Shown: in pieces, positions 16,667 through 24,906 of the stretch
Position numbering within the stretch: the first letter of the stretch is position 1
How the letters are laid out: each line of letters opens with the position of its first letter
Assembly (NCBI RefSeq): GCF_902859705.1
Contig: NZ_CADIJO010000002.1
Coordinates: 434,001-498,000 of the forward strand
DNA: 64,000 nucleotides
From: Achromobacter deleyi
GTDB lineage: Bacteria > Pseudomonadota > Gammaproteobacteria > Burkholderiales > Burkholderiaceae_B
Reading direction: 5' to 3'
Made by a program: the position numbers and the translations under genes
The notes under the pieces: model-generated
Database searches by the model: none
Told to the model about the DNA's origin: nothing
Seen by the model: the letters and a program-made list of their open reading frames with translations, nothing else

Positions 16667-17563
16667 CTACGAAGCGAGGATGCCGCTGATGCGGGTCAGG
16701 TTGTCGAGCGTGCTGCGCAGGTGGGCGGCCAGCGCCTGGGCGGCCTCTTCGTTGCGCTCGCGTTCGAGCAGATCGAGAATTTCCAGGTGCTGGTCGCAGT
16801 GCTGCTTGTAGCGGCTGCGGTCCTGCATCGAGCGGTACGACAGCAGCCGGCGCACGCGGTTGACGCGCTTGATGGTGTCGATGAAAAACGGATTGCCCGA
16901 GGCTTCGACCAGCGACTCATGAAAGCGCACGCCGCGGTCGTGCAGCTGGTCGGCCGTGTCGGTGGCGATGCCGCCGTCCAGCAGGTGGCGTTCGGCGGCG
17001 CGGCAGCGCTCCAGCACGGGCTTGTCGATGCGAAAGCCGGGCTCAAGCAAGGCCGCGGGCTCCAGCGCCAGGCGCAGCCGGTACGACTGCAACAGGCTGT
17101 CGGGCGTGGTCATCATGGACGAGAATTCCCAGCCGTAGCCCGGGCGCCGCTGCGCCCAGCCTTCCTGCGCCACGCGCGCCAGCAAGGCCTGGGTCTGCGC
17201 CTGGGTCAGCGCGTAGCGGCTGCGCAGCAGCGCCTCGCTGCACTGCATGGGCAGTTCACCGCGCAGCAGCTCGTCGGCCAGCTGAAAATAGCGCTGCGTG
17301 ACGATGTCGTCGGCAGCGGGCGGGGCCAGGTCCATGGGGGCCTGCGCCAGGGCGTCATAGGCATGCTGCAGGAAGTAGCCGCGGTTGGGTTTGCGCGCCA
17401 CGATGCCGTGCTGTTCCAGGATGCCGAGCGCGTCATTGACCGGCGAGCGCGACAGGCGCAGGCGATCCGCCAGTTTCTGGGCCGTGAGGTGGGCGCCGCC
17501 GGGCAGGCGGTCTTGCCGGATCAGCTCCAGGATCTTGCTTACGGTGTTGGTCTGCGCGCTCAT
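16667..17563 (-). CDS. GntR-family regulator with FCD-like C-terminal domain
   Basis: A 298-residue repressor-type regulator. The winged HTH occupies about residues 5-65 (LTAQKLADRLRLSRSPVNDA; GIVARKPNRGYFL), and the C-terminal part is an all-helical FCD-type ligand domain (about 150-285, with HDRGVRFHESLVEASGNPFF, which supplies probable metal-binding His and Asp). It lies directly downstream of the aconitase gene on the same strand. Such regulators usually sense an organic acid and bind short palindromes; the TGCAT-based dyads at 20305-20330 are the obvious candidate site. It probably represses acnA and the Bug receptor. Confidence 0.85.
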   Translation of the reverse strand: MSAQTNTVSKILELIRQDRLPGGAHLTAQKLADRLRLSRSPVNDALGILEQHGIVARKPNRGYFLQHAYDALAQAPMDLAPPAADDIVTQRYFQLADELLRGELPMQCSEALLRSRYALTQAQTQALLARVAQEGWAQRRPGYGWEFSSMMTTPDSLLQSYRLRLALEPAALLEPGFRIDKPVLERCRAAERHLLDGGIATDTADQLHDRGVRFHESLVEASGNPFFIDTIKRVNRVRRLLSYRSMQDRSRYKQHCDQHLEILDLLERERNEEAAQALAAHLRSTLDNLTRISGILAS

Positions 17564-17587
17564 GGGATGGCCCGGGTTGCGGGGGCC

Positions 17588-20293
17588 TCAGCTGCCTGGG
17601 CCCGGTTCGGCCGGCGCCTGTCCATGGGCGCCGAGGGTATCCGCTAGGATAGCGGGAATCACCCCGCCCATCCGCAACAGGCGCAGTTCCAATTGGGTTT
17701 CCACCGCGGCCGTGGCGGTCAGCGGTTCCTGGCGGCCATCGGCGCGCAGCACGCGTACCGCGACGGCCTGGCGCGGCGCCAGGGCGTCGGCGGGGCAGTC
17801 GATGTCGATGCGGTCGCCGGGCTGGATATTCAGGGTCTGCGGCGTGACGCCCGCGGGCAGGCGCAGGGGCAGGATGCCCATGCCGATCAGGTTCGAGCGG
17901 TGGATGCGTTCAAAGCTGACCGCCAGCACCGCGCGGATGCCCAGCAGCCGCTGGCCCTTGGCGGCCCAGTCGCGCGACGAGCCGGTGCCGAAACGTTCGC
18001 CGGCCAGCAGCACCACCGCGTCGCCGTCGCGCCGATAGTGGTCGGCGGCTTCCCAGATGGGTTCGAGGCGGCCGCTGGGGGCGTGCAGCGTGTGGCCTAC
18101 CGGGGCGCCGGGACACAGCAGGTTGGCCAGGCTCTTGCTGTAGAAGGCCGCGCGCATCATGACTTCCCAGTTGCCGCGGCGCGAGGCGAACACGTTCAGG
18201 TCGTCGCGGTCGTCGCCTTGCGCGACCAGGAAATCGGCGATCAGGCTGTCTGGCGGAATCGCGCTGGCGGGCGACAGGTGGTCGGTGGTGACGTCGTCGC
18301 CCAGCACCAGCAGCGGCCATGCAGCGTAGCGGCCCAATTGGCTGGCGGGGCCGGCGGCGGCAAAGGGCGGGCGCCGCAGCGCGGTCGATGCCGGGTCCCA
18401 GGGAAAGCGCGGCGTGTCCGGCGACTGCAGCGCCTGCCATTGCGGGTTGGCGCTGGCGATCCGGAATGCGCGGGCAAAGTCGTCGGCCCGCAGGCCCTGC
18501 ACCAGCGCGGCGTCGATCTCGGCGTCGTCGGGCCACAGGTCGCGCAGATGCACGGCGTGGCCGTCGGGTGCGACCTGCACCGGTTCGCGCGACAGATCGC
18601 GTTCGGCATCGCCGGCCAGCGCAAAGGCGATGACCAGCGGCGGCGACATCAGAAAGCCCAGGTCCAGGTCGGGATGGATGCGGCCGGTGAAATTGCGGTT
18701 GCCGGACAGCACGGCCACCGGGTGGATGGCGCCGGCAGCCATGGCGTCCTGCACGGCCTGGGGCAGCGGGCCCGAGTTGCCGATACAGGTGGTGCAGCCG
18801 TAGCCGACGATGTCGAAGCCCACGGCGGCCAGGTCGTCCAGCAGGCCGGCCCGCGCCAGGTAGTCGGCGGCCGCGGGCGAGCCGGGGCCCAATGAGGTCT
18901 TGACCCAGGCCGGCACCGTCAGCCCGGCGCGGCGGGCCTTGCGCGCCAACAGGCCGGCGGCGATCAACAGGCGTGGGTCCGACGTGTTGGTGCAGCTGGT
19001 GATGGCGGCGATGGCGATGGCGTGGCGCGGCAGCGCGGGGGCCGGGGCGGATGCGGGATCGGTGGGCGGCGTGGGCGCGCGATCGGCCGGCGACGCGGAT
19101 TGCGGCGCGCCTTGCGGCTGGAAGTTCAGCGCGGCCAGGATCTCGCGCGTCTGGCGGTACGGGTGCAGGTCCTGCGGCCGCTTGGGGCCGGCCACATGCA
19201 TCTGCACCTGGTCCAGCGCGATCTCGATCTCGCGGGTGTAGCGGGGGTGGGCCGCCGGGTCCAGTGCGATGCCGGCGCTTTCGGCGTAGGCGCCCACCCG
19301 CGCGATGTGGACCTCGTCGCGGCCGGTCTGGCGCAGGTAGTCCAGCGTGGCGCCGTCGATGGGGAAATAGCCGGTGGTGGCGCCGTACTCGGGCGCCATG
19401 TTGGCGACCACGCAGCGGCTGCCGGCCGACAGCGTCGCAACGCCCGGGCCGAAGAATTCGACGAATTCGCCCGACACCTGGATGGCGCGCAGGCGCTGCG
19501 TCACGGTCAGCGCCAGGTCGGTGGCGGTGACGCCGGGGCCCAGCTTCCCGGTCAGGCGCACGCCGATCACGTCGGGAATGCGCAGCAGGGTCGGCATGCC
19601 GAACATCACCGTCTGCGCCTCCAGCCCGCCCACGCCCCAGCCCAGCACGCCGATGCCGTTGATCATCGGCGTGTGGCTGTCGGTGCCGATCATCATGTCC
19701 GGGTGCAGCACGCCGGCGTCATGGCACACGACGGTGGCCAGTTGCTCCAGGTTGATGGTGTGCATGATGCCGGTGCCGGGCGGATGGATGCGCACGTTCG
19801 ACAAAGCCTTCGAGGCCCAGCGCAGGAAGCGGTAGCGCTCGGCATTGCGGCGCAGTTCCAGCGCCAGGTTCTGCGTGGCCGCATCGGGCTGCGCATAGGC
19901 CTGCACGGCCAGGGAATGATCCACCGACACGTCCACCGGCAGCACCGGGTTGAGCGCACGCGGGTCCACCCCAGCCTCGTCCAGTGCATCGCGCATGGCG
20001 GCGATATCGACCAGCGCGGGCGTGCTGGTGGTGTCGTGCATCAGCACGCGGCCGGGCTGGAACGCGATCTCGGCTTCGCTGGTGCCGTGCGCCAGCCAGG
20101 CCATCAGCTCGGCCACGGCCTCGTCGCGCTCAACGCCCTGCATGTTGCGCAGCGCGTTTTCCAGCAGCAGCCGCAGCACCACCGGCAGGCGGTGGTAGTC
20201 GGGGCCGACCGTCGCGGCGGAATCGATATGGGTATAGGCCACGCCGTCCAGCGTGAAACCGGTGCGGCGCGGCGAAGCATTGGTGTTTTCCAT
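17588..20293 (-). CDS. acnA: Aconitate hydratase, AcnA type
   Basis: A 901-residue [4Fe-4S] hydratase interconverting citrate and isocitrate. Cluster cysteines are visible in SCTNTSDP (about 433-440) and GYGCTTCIGNSG (about 497-508), and the substrate loop in GTDSHTPMINGIGVLGWGVG (about 203-222). I start at the ATG at 20293; the frame extends to 20812 but that part is antisense to the Bug gene. Oddities: a Pro/Ala-rich insertion at about 395-421, Asp in place of the usual Asn after SCTNTS, and Thr for Cys in GATTGYFP. Position between a GntR gene and a divergent Bug receptor suggests a catabolic paralogue for external tricarboxylates rather than the housekeeping Krebs-cycle enzyme. Confidence 0.9.
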   Translation of the reverse strand: MENTNASPRRTGFTLDGVAYTHIDSAATVGPDYHRLPVVLRLLLENALRNMQGVERDEAVAELMAWLAHGTSEAEIAFQPGRVLMHDTTSTPALVDIAAMRDALDEAGVDPRALNPVLPVDVSVDHSLAVQAYAQPDAATQNLALELRRNAERYRFLRWASKALSNVRIHPPGTGIMHTINLEQLATVVCHDAGVLHPDMMIGTDSHTPMINGIGVLGWGVGGLEAQTVMFGMPTLLRIPDVIGVRLTGKLGPGVTATDLALTVTQRLRAIQVSGEFVEFFGPGVATLSAGSRCVVANMAPEYGATTGYFPIDGATLDYLRQTGRDEVHIARVGAYAESAGIALDPAAHPRYTREIEIALDQVQMHVAGPKRPQDLHPYRQTREILAALNFQPQGAPQSASPADRAPTPPTDPASAPAPALPRHAIAIAAITSCTNTSDPRLLIAAGLLARKARRAGLTVPAWVKTSLGPGSPAAADYLARAGLLDDLAAVGFDIVGYGCTTCIGNSGPLPQAVQDAMAAGAIHPVAVLSGNRNFTGRIHPDLDLGFLMSPPLVIAFALAGDAERDLSREPVQVAPDGHAVHLRDLWPDDAEIDAALVQGLRADDFARAFRIASANPQWQALQSPDTPRFPWDPASTALRRPPFAAAGPASQLGRYAAWPLLVLGDDVTTDHLSPASAIPPDSLIADFLVAQGDDRDDLNVFASRRGNWEVMMRAAFYSKSLANLLCPGAPVGHTLHAPSGRLEPIWEAADHYRRDGDAVVLLAGERFGTGSSRDWAAKGQRLLGIRAVLAVSFERIHRSNLIGMGILPLRLPAGVTPQTLNIQPGDRIDIDCPADALAPRQAVAVRVLRADGRQEPLTATAAVETQLELRLLRMGGVIPAILADTLGAHGQAPAEPGPGS

Positions 20294-20304
20294 AGCTGCC
20301 AGTT

Positions 20305-20330
20305 TTGCATATTGAATGCATAAAATGCAA
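20305..20330. promoter_or_regulatory. Overlapping TGCAT/ATGCA dyads, likely GntR operator
   Basis: Two perfect inverted repeats overlap in the acnA/Bug divergent promoter: TGCAT-N5-ATGCA at 20306-20320 and TGCAT-N3-ATGCA at 20317-20329. The outer TTGCAT and ATGCAA boxes add a third symmetry. The 26 bp lie 12 nt from the acnA start and about 50 nt from the Bug start, so one bound GntR dimer could control both directions. Confidence 0.65.
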
Positions 20331-20378
20331 TTAAGGAAAAACCCGGCCGCCACGAAGCAGGCCACCCAGGAGACAGAC

Positions 20379-21377
20379 ATGCCCTTCATCCGCACCCTCG
20401 CCGCCAGCGCGGCCCTGACCCTGGCGGCCGTCGCGCCGCTGCATGCCGCCGAACCTGCCGCGCCTGGCGTCGGCAGCGGCAGGCCCATCACGCTGATCGT
20501 GCCGTTCGCCGCGGGTGGCGGCGTCGATGGCATGGGCCGCCTGCTGGCCGAACGCCTGCGGGCCGAACTGCCGCAGGGTGTGGTGGTGGAAAACAAGCCG
20601 GGCGCCAGCGGCATGCTGGGCGCGCAGACGGTGGTGCGCTCAGTGCCCGACGGCACGACCTTGCTGCTGGGCTCGGCCGGCGAGACCGCCATCAATCCGT
20701 TGGTGTTCAAGGGCAAGATGCAATACCAGCCCGAACGCGACCTGGCGCCGATTGCGCTGGTGGCGCGCGTGCCCAACGTGCTGGTGGCCAGCCCCAAGCT
20801 GCCGGTGGCCACGGTGCAGGAACTGGTGGCCTATGGCCGCGCCAACCCGGACCGCCTGACCTACGCCACCAGCGGCGTCGGCAACCCCCAGCACCTGAAC
20901 GGCGAACTGCTGCAATCGCTGGCCGGCATCAAGATGGTTCACGTGCCGTACAAGGGCGCCTCGGCCCAGTTGGTGGACGTGGCCGCGGGCAGCGTCGACC
21001 TGACCTTCGTGAGCCTGGCGGGCGCGCTGCCGTTCATCAAGAGCGGCAAGGTCAAGCCGCTGGCAGTGACGTCAGCCAAGCGCGCCTCGTTCGCGCCCGA
21101 CATTCCTGCCGTGGCCGAGTACGCGCCGCTCAAGGATTACGCGCTGGAAAACTGGTTCGGCATTTTCGTGCCGGCCGCCACGCCCGTCGCGGTCCGCCAG
21201 CAACTGGCCGCCGCCATCGACCGCTGCCTGCGTGATGAAAAACTGGTGGCCAGCCTGCGCGAACTGGGCGGCGAGGTGCAGCCGATGTCGCCGGACGCGT
21301 TCCGCGATTTCATCCAGGCCCAGACCGCCGTGTTCGCCAAGGTCGTGGCGGATGGGCATATCACGGCGGAGAATTGA
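20379..21377 (+). CDS. Bug/TctC-type periplasmic solute-binding receptor
   Basis: A 332-residue extracytoplasmic receptor of the tripartite tricarboxylate transporter class. The ATG at 20379 has AGGAGA 6 nt upstream. The signal peptide ends at LHAAEP (about residue 24), followed by family hallmarks ITLIVPFAAGGGVDGMGRLL, VVVENKPGASGMLGAQ and HVPYKGASAQLVDV. The two beta-strand/loop motifs that bind a carboxylate through water are present. No TctAB membrane genes are next to it, which is usual for the expanded Bug family. Divergent placement from acnA suggests a tricarboxylate such as citrate or aconitate as ligand; this is inference. Confidence 0.9.
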   Translation: MPFIRTLAASAALTLAAVAPLHAAEPAAPGVGSGRPITLIVPFAAGGGVDGMGRLLAERLRAELPQGVVVENKPGASGMLGAQTVVRSVPDGTTLLLGSAGETAINPLVFKGKMQYQPERDLAPIALVARVPNVLVASPKLPVATVQELVAYGRANPDRLTYATSGVGNPQHLNGELLQSLAGIKMVHVPYKGASAQLVDVAAGSVDLTFVSLAGALPFIKSGKVKPLAVTSAKRASFAPDIPAVAEYAPLKDYALENWFGIFVPAATPVAVRQQLAAAIDRCLRDEKLVASLRELGGEVQPMSPDAFRDFIQAQTAVFAKVVADGHITAEN

Positions 21378-21396
21378 TAGGGGCCGTCAGCAGCGT

Positions 21397-22668
21397 TCAG
21401 CCGGCGGCTAGTCGGAAGGCGTCAGCCATTCGGTCTTGTTCGCGGGCGGAAAGGCCCAGGCGTTGAGCCAGGGTTCGCCATTGACGGACGATGCCGCGGA
21501 ACGTTTCGATGATGTCGTCCGCCTCGTGCAGATCGAGCCTGAAGTATTCGGCGACCTCGCGCGCAAGCGTCAGATTCAGTGCGTTGTCCGACGGGGTGAT
21601 ATTGAGCTTCAGGCCGTCGGCCATGGCCACCGGGTTCATGTCGTAGGCGGCAGACAGCCGCCATCCCGCGCCGGGCACCCAGAGAAAACCGTGATTGCGC
21701 AGGTGATCGTCGGTGTTCGAAACGAGCAGGTTGAAGACGATTCGTGACCAGAGCTCTTTCAGGTCGGTTCGGGTTTGCGATCCGTGCCGGATCAGGACTT
21801 CGGCAAGTTCCAGATAGCTGGCGCCGGTGGATGCGTCATCGCCGTCCGTGCGGCCGGTCATGGTCATGGCCGATGCAAAGTGGATGCGTCGTCCGCTTTC
21901 CGTGCGGTCAAACCGGCGGACGATAAAGCAGTGGTGATGGCTGGAAAATTTGCGGGCTTGCGCATCCGCGACCCTTAGCCCGCAGCCGACCGCCAGGGCG
22001 TTGACCAGCATCTCCCAGCCGCCGACATCGACGTCGTCGCGGGTGCTGGGGAATTTTGCGATGCAAAGGTGGCCCGTGTTGTCGCGCACCGTGGCCTTGG
22101 GCCTGGCGCCACCGAGCGAGCCGCCTGGGGCCATGAGCATCCGCAGCCATTCCTGGCCTTGCGGCGCGCGATTGTCGGGATCTTCTTCGAGGGCTCGGCT
22201 TGCCCTTTCCAGTGCGTGAATTTCGGTGAAGGGGGGCGCGGCGACGGTGTGCCGATTGTCGAGGAAGTCTCCTTCGTCTTCCCGCTTGTAGCGCAAGGCG
22301 CCGACGCGATAAAGATCGTGGACTCCCAGCAGATAGTCGGACTCGTGCAGACGAAGGCCGCCGGGTTGCAGGCCGGCGCGGATGTCGCGTTCCAGGCGGC
22401 GGTCCATCAGCAGCCGGCCCCAGCGATCGGGGCTGGAGTCGGCGAAGACGCCAAACCGATCTTGAGGCGGGGCAGGGTATTGGGGGCCTTCGAACGGATA
22501 GATCCGCGGATCGAGTGTCAGGCTTGCAAGCCGGGAATCAGAAAGGGCGGCGGGGTCGTAGCGGAATTCGAAAGTCTCGTGCGCACGTGTCTTGCGGGAG
22601 TGCAGCCAACCGAGCCGCGTGGGCTGGGGTAAGCCGTCCCAATCGCCGTACACCCCGATCGTCGTCAT
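21397..22668 (-). CDS. hipA: HipA-family serine/threonine kinase toxin
   Basis: A 423-residue kinase of type II toxin-antitoxin systems. The N-terminal coupler region (FGVFADSSPDRWGRLLMDRR, about 72-91) is followed by the glycine-rich loop GGSLGGARPKA (182-192), a nucleotide-binding Lys in IAKFPS (about 205), the catalytic loop SNTDDHLRNHG (317-327) and the metal-binding YDMNP (342-346). All kinase elements look intact, so the toxin is probably active; E. coli HipA phosphorylates glutamyl-tRNA synthetase, but this is a distinct subfamily with unknown target. The start overlaps the antitoxin stop by 4 nt. Confidence 0.88.
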   Translation of the reverse strand: MTTIGVYGDWDGLPQPTRLGWLHSRKTRAHETFEFRYDPAALSDSRLASLTLDPRIYPFEGPQYPAPPQDRFGVFADSSPDRWGRLLMDRRLERDIRAGLQPGGLRLHESDYLLGVHDLYRVGALRYKREDEGDFLDNRHTVAAPPFTEIHALERASRALEEDPDNRAPQGQEWLRMLMAPGGSLGGARPKATVRDNTGHLCIAKFPSTRDDVDVGGWEMLVNALAVGCGLRVADAQARKFSSHHHCFIVRRFDRTESGRRIHFASAMTMTGRTDGDDASTGASYLELAEVLIRHGSQTRTDLKELWSRIVFNLLVSNTDDHLRNHGFLWVPGAGWRLSAAYDMNPVAMADGLKLNITPSDNALNLTLAREVAEYFRLDLHEADDIIETFRGIVRQWRTLAQRLGLSAREQDRMADAFRLAAG

Positions 22669-23144
22669 GACTTGCGGCCTCGAGGGCGGGTGGGTGGGGG
22701 CTGCAGCAGCGCCGCCAAGTCTTGCGCCGTGACGCCCGGCGTGGCGTCGGGTTGTGGCTGCGAATAGGCGGCGATGCGCGTCGTCGGTTCGGCAAGTGTC
22801 GAGGCGGCGTGGTCTGCGGGATGGGCGGTGTGTGTGTCGGGTGGCGTGCTGCCTTGCCTGATCAGACGAGCATCCTGAAGCTGACGGCCCAGCGCATCGC
22901 GGGCGGCCATGTGTTGCAGGTCTTGCTCAAGGCCCAGCACCTGCATCACGGCAAGGTAGGCGCCGATGGTGGCGCCCGGGCCGCCGGCTTCGAGCGACCG
23001 CAGGGTGGTCGGCGACATGCCGGCGCGTTCCGCCACCTGCTTGGAGGTCAATTTGCGCCGCAAACGCGCAAGTTTGAGCCGCTCGCCGAATTCGCGGAGC
23101 AATTGGTTGGTTGCGGGAAGAAGAGGGGCGGTGCGTTGAGCCAT
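22665..23144 (-). CDS. hipB: HipB-like antitoxin, XRE-type HTH
   Basis: A 159-residue antitoxin/autorepressor. The XRE HTH covers about residues 18-75 (RLKLARLRRKLTSKQVAERA followed by GMSPTTLRSLEAGGPGATIG). The C-terminal half is long for a HipB, poorly structured and rich in Pro, Thr and Ala, ending in RPRGRKS; such a tail could contact or block the kinase and be a protease target. It is the first gene of the pair and overlaps hipA. Its own promoter region at 23145-23304 has three AATATT-based repeats that are the likely binding sites. Confidence 0.85.
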   Translation of the reverse strand: MAQRTAPLLPATNQLLREFGERLKLARLRRKLTSKQVAERAGMSPTTLRSLEAGGPGATIGAYLAVMQVLGLEQDLQHMAARDALGRQLQDARLIRQGSTPPDTHTAHPADHAASTLAEPTTRIAAYSQPQPDATPGVTAQDLAALLQPPPTRPRGRKS

Positions 23145-23183
23145 ATGAACAGTATTTTTACGCTATTCACATGAAAACACCAG

Positions 23184-23304
23184 AATATTGACATTTATAG
23201 GACTGAATCCGCATCAATGCCGGCTTAGGCCAAATTTCCCGAAAAAACATCAATATTTTGATGTTAAGGGCATGAAATAGTTTAAATATTGACGTTTTTA
23301 AGGG
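23184..23304. promoter_or_regulatory. Three-copy operator array upstream of hipBA
   Basis: Repeats begin at 23184 (AATATTGACATTTATAGG), 23252 (AATATTTTGATGTTAAGGG) and 23285 (AATATTGACGTTTTTAAGGG). The middle copy overlaps a perfect dyad ACATCAA-TATT-TTGATGT at 23247-23264. The block is much more AT-rich than its surroundings and lies just upstream of hipB, consistent with cooperative autorepression by HipB or HipBA. The rest of the 23145-23341 gap shows nothing else. Confidence 0.6.
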
Positions 23305-23341
23305 TCAAAGATGGTGTGGCCGCTCTACCTGGTGGCGCGTG

Positions 23342-24016
23342 TCACAGCGGCCCCAACGGCAGTTCCAACCCCACCCGCACCCCGCTGCGCACGCGGCTGA
23401 TGGCGTGACGCAAGGTCGCGCGGTAGTCGCCCTGCGCGCCGCGAATGGGGCGGTGCGCGGCGGCGATCAGGGCGGCGTCGCCCAGGGCCAGCGGCAGTAC
23501 CAGAGGGCGCGATTGCTGGCGGGGGCGTTGCTCGGTCATGACGAATTCGCCGCCCGTGAAGTCGTGGCCCGGGGCGGTCAGCAGGGCGACCAGCCGCAGC
23601 GGAAAGGCCGATTCATCGGCGTCGTATTCCAAGGGATGGGAATCGTCTGCTCGCAGGCGGTGGATCATGGCGGGGTTCGGCAGCGCCGGCGGCAGGCTGT
23701 GCGTGTCGCGCCCCAGCCGCTGCGCCCAGGTCTGCGCCAAGGCTTCAAGCCGCGCATGCAGCGCCGCCTGCAATCCTGCCAGCGCCGTGGGCATGGGCGC
23801 ATCAAGCGAGGCGCGTTCGCCTTGCCCGGCGGGGGTGGGCAAGCGGTGGACGCCGTTGGCGTTGCCATCGCCCTTGTGGTTGTCGAGCCGCTGCGCCAAT
23901 TCCCGTGCCTGGGTGGGCGTAAACAATGCGGGCAATAGTGCCCAGCCTTCAGCATCCAATTGCTGTTCGATGCGCGCCCAGTCGTAACGGTCCAGGCCCT
24001 GAGCCACCGCGCTCAT
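23342..24016 (-). CDS. 2OG-Fe(II) oxygenase-like protein with degenerate metal motif
   Basis: A 224-residue paralogue of the oxygenase at 35188: both start with a DxTR/DWxRI-type helix and share FPLxxxxLLxxPxxDFTGGEFVMTE (FTGGEFVMTE at about 153-162). The iron ligands should be HxD plus a distal His. Here the HxD position reads HPLEYDADESAFPL (about 127-140) with no HxD, while the distal His (about 204) and the 2OG-binding Arg (about 214) remain. It may be inactive, use another metal mode, or act as a binding protein. It overlaps alkA by 4 nt, so it is co-translated with a DNA repair glycosylase. Start at 24016; the frame extends further but only through alkA antiphase. Confidence 0.75.
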   Translation of the reverse strand: MSAVAQGLDRYDWARIEQQLDAEGWALLPALFTPTQARELAQRLDNHKGDGNANGVHRLPTPAGQGERASLDAPMPTALAGLQAALHARLEALAQTWAQRLGRDTHSLPPALPNPAMIHRLRADDSHPLEYDADESAFPLRLVALLTAPGHDFTGGEFVMTEQRPRQQSRPLVLPLALGDAALIAAAHRPIRGAQGDYRATLRHAISRVRSGVRVGLELPLGPL

Positions 24017-24768
24017 GCGGCCTCCGTCGGCGTTGCCGGCATGCGCCACAGATACCACGCCGCGATGGTGCGATAGGGGCTGAAGGCCTCGCCGATCGTG
24101 CGCATCTGGGCGGGCGAGGGCGCCTTGTCCAGCCGCTTCAGGCGGCGATAGCCTTCGCGCACGCCGTAGTCGTCCACCGGCAGGATGTCCATGCGTTCCA
24201 GCGTGTAGATCAGCAGCATCTCTACCGTCCAGCGGCCCACGCCGCGCAGCGCCACCAGGCGTTCGACCAGCGCATCGTCCGTCATCGCCAGCGCTTCGTC
24301 GCGGCCGGGAATGACGCCGTCCAGCGCCGCCTGGGCGATGCCGCGGATGGTGGCCAGCTTGGAGGCCGAAAAGCCGCAGTCGCGCTGCGCCTGCGGGTCG
24401 GTGCCCAGCAGTGCGGCGGGCGGCGGAAACGTCTGGCCAGGGTACAGCGCCAGGAATCGCCCCAGGATCGCGTCGCCGGCGCGCGCATGCAGTTGCTGGT
24501 AGGCGATTGCGCGCACCAGCGCCTGGTAAGGGTCGCGCGCCGGCCGCGATTCGTGGCGGCACGGGCCGATGGCGGTGACGTGGCGGGCCCAGTCGTCGTC
24601 CAGGGCGGCCAGGTGCTTGGCGGCACGCCTGTACAGGGCGGTGGGCGGCGGCGGAATCGGGGGCACTGCGGCGGCAACGGCCGCGGGCGTCTTGCGGGCG
24701 GATAGGCGGGCAGATTGGCGGGCAGGCTTGGGCGGCGAGGCAGCGGGGACGGATTTCGGTGGCGTCAT
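24013..24768 (-). CDS. alkA: DNA-3-methyladenine glycosylase II (AlkA/HhH-GPD type)
   Basis: A 251-residue base-excision glycosylase removing alkylated purines. The helix-hairpin-helix is in LVALRGVGRWTVEMLLIYTL and the catalytic Asp in ILPVDDYGVREGYRR. The N-terminal 45 residues are Pro/Ala/Lys-rich and probably disordered; there is no Ada-type regulatory domain, and length fits the short AlkA forms common in proteobacteria. The gene forms an overlapping pair with the 2OG-oxygenase-like gene downstream. Confidence 0.88.
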   Translation of the reverse strand: MTPPKSVPAASPPKPARQSARLSARKTPAAVAAAVPPIPPPPTALYRRAAKHLAALDDDWARHVTAIGPCRHESRPARDPYQALVRAIAYQQLHARAGDAILGRFLALYPGQTFPPPAALLGTDPQAQRDCGFSASKLATIRGIAQAALDGVIPGRDEALAMTDDALVERLVALRGVGRWTVEMLLIYTLERMDILPVDDYGVREGYRRLKRLDKAPSPAQMRTIGEAFSPYRTIAAWYLWRMPATPTEAA

Positions 24769-24906
24769 GGACGACGGGGCGTGGCAGGGGGAAGGACAGC
24801 ATAGCGGCCCGCGCCGGGATTGGCACTCCGGTGCTTGCCATCGCGGCCGGCTGTTGCGGTGCAGTATGCTCTAGGGCTTCCCGGACCCTTTCCCCTGCTG
24901 CCCGCA

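Noticed and set aside
20294-20812. N-terminal extension of the aconitase to 1074 residues
   Set aside because: The extra 173 residues are low-complexity, run antisense through the Bug gene and cover the operator; homologous aconitases start near MENTN.
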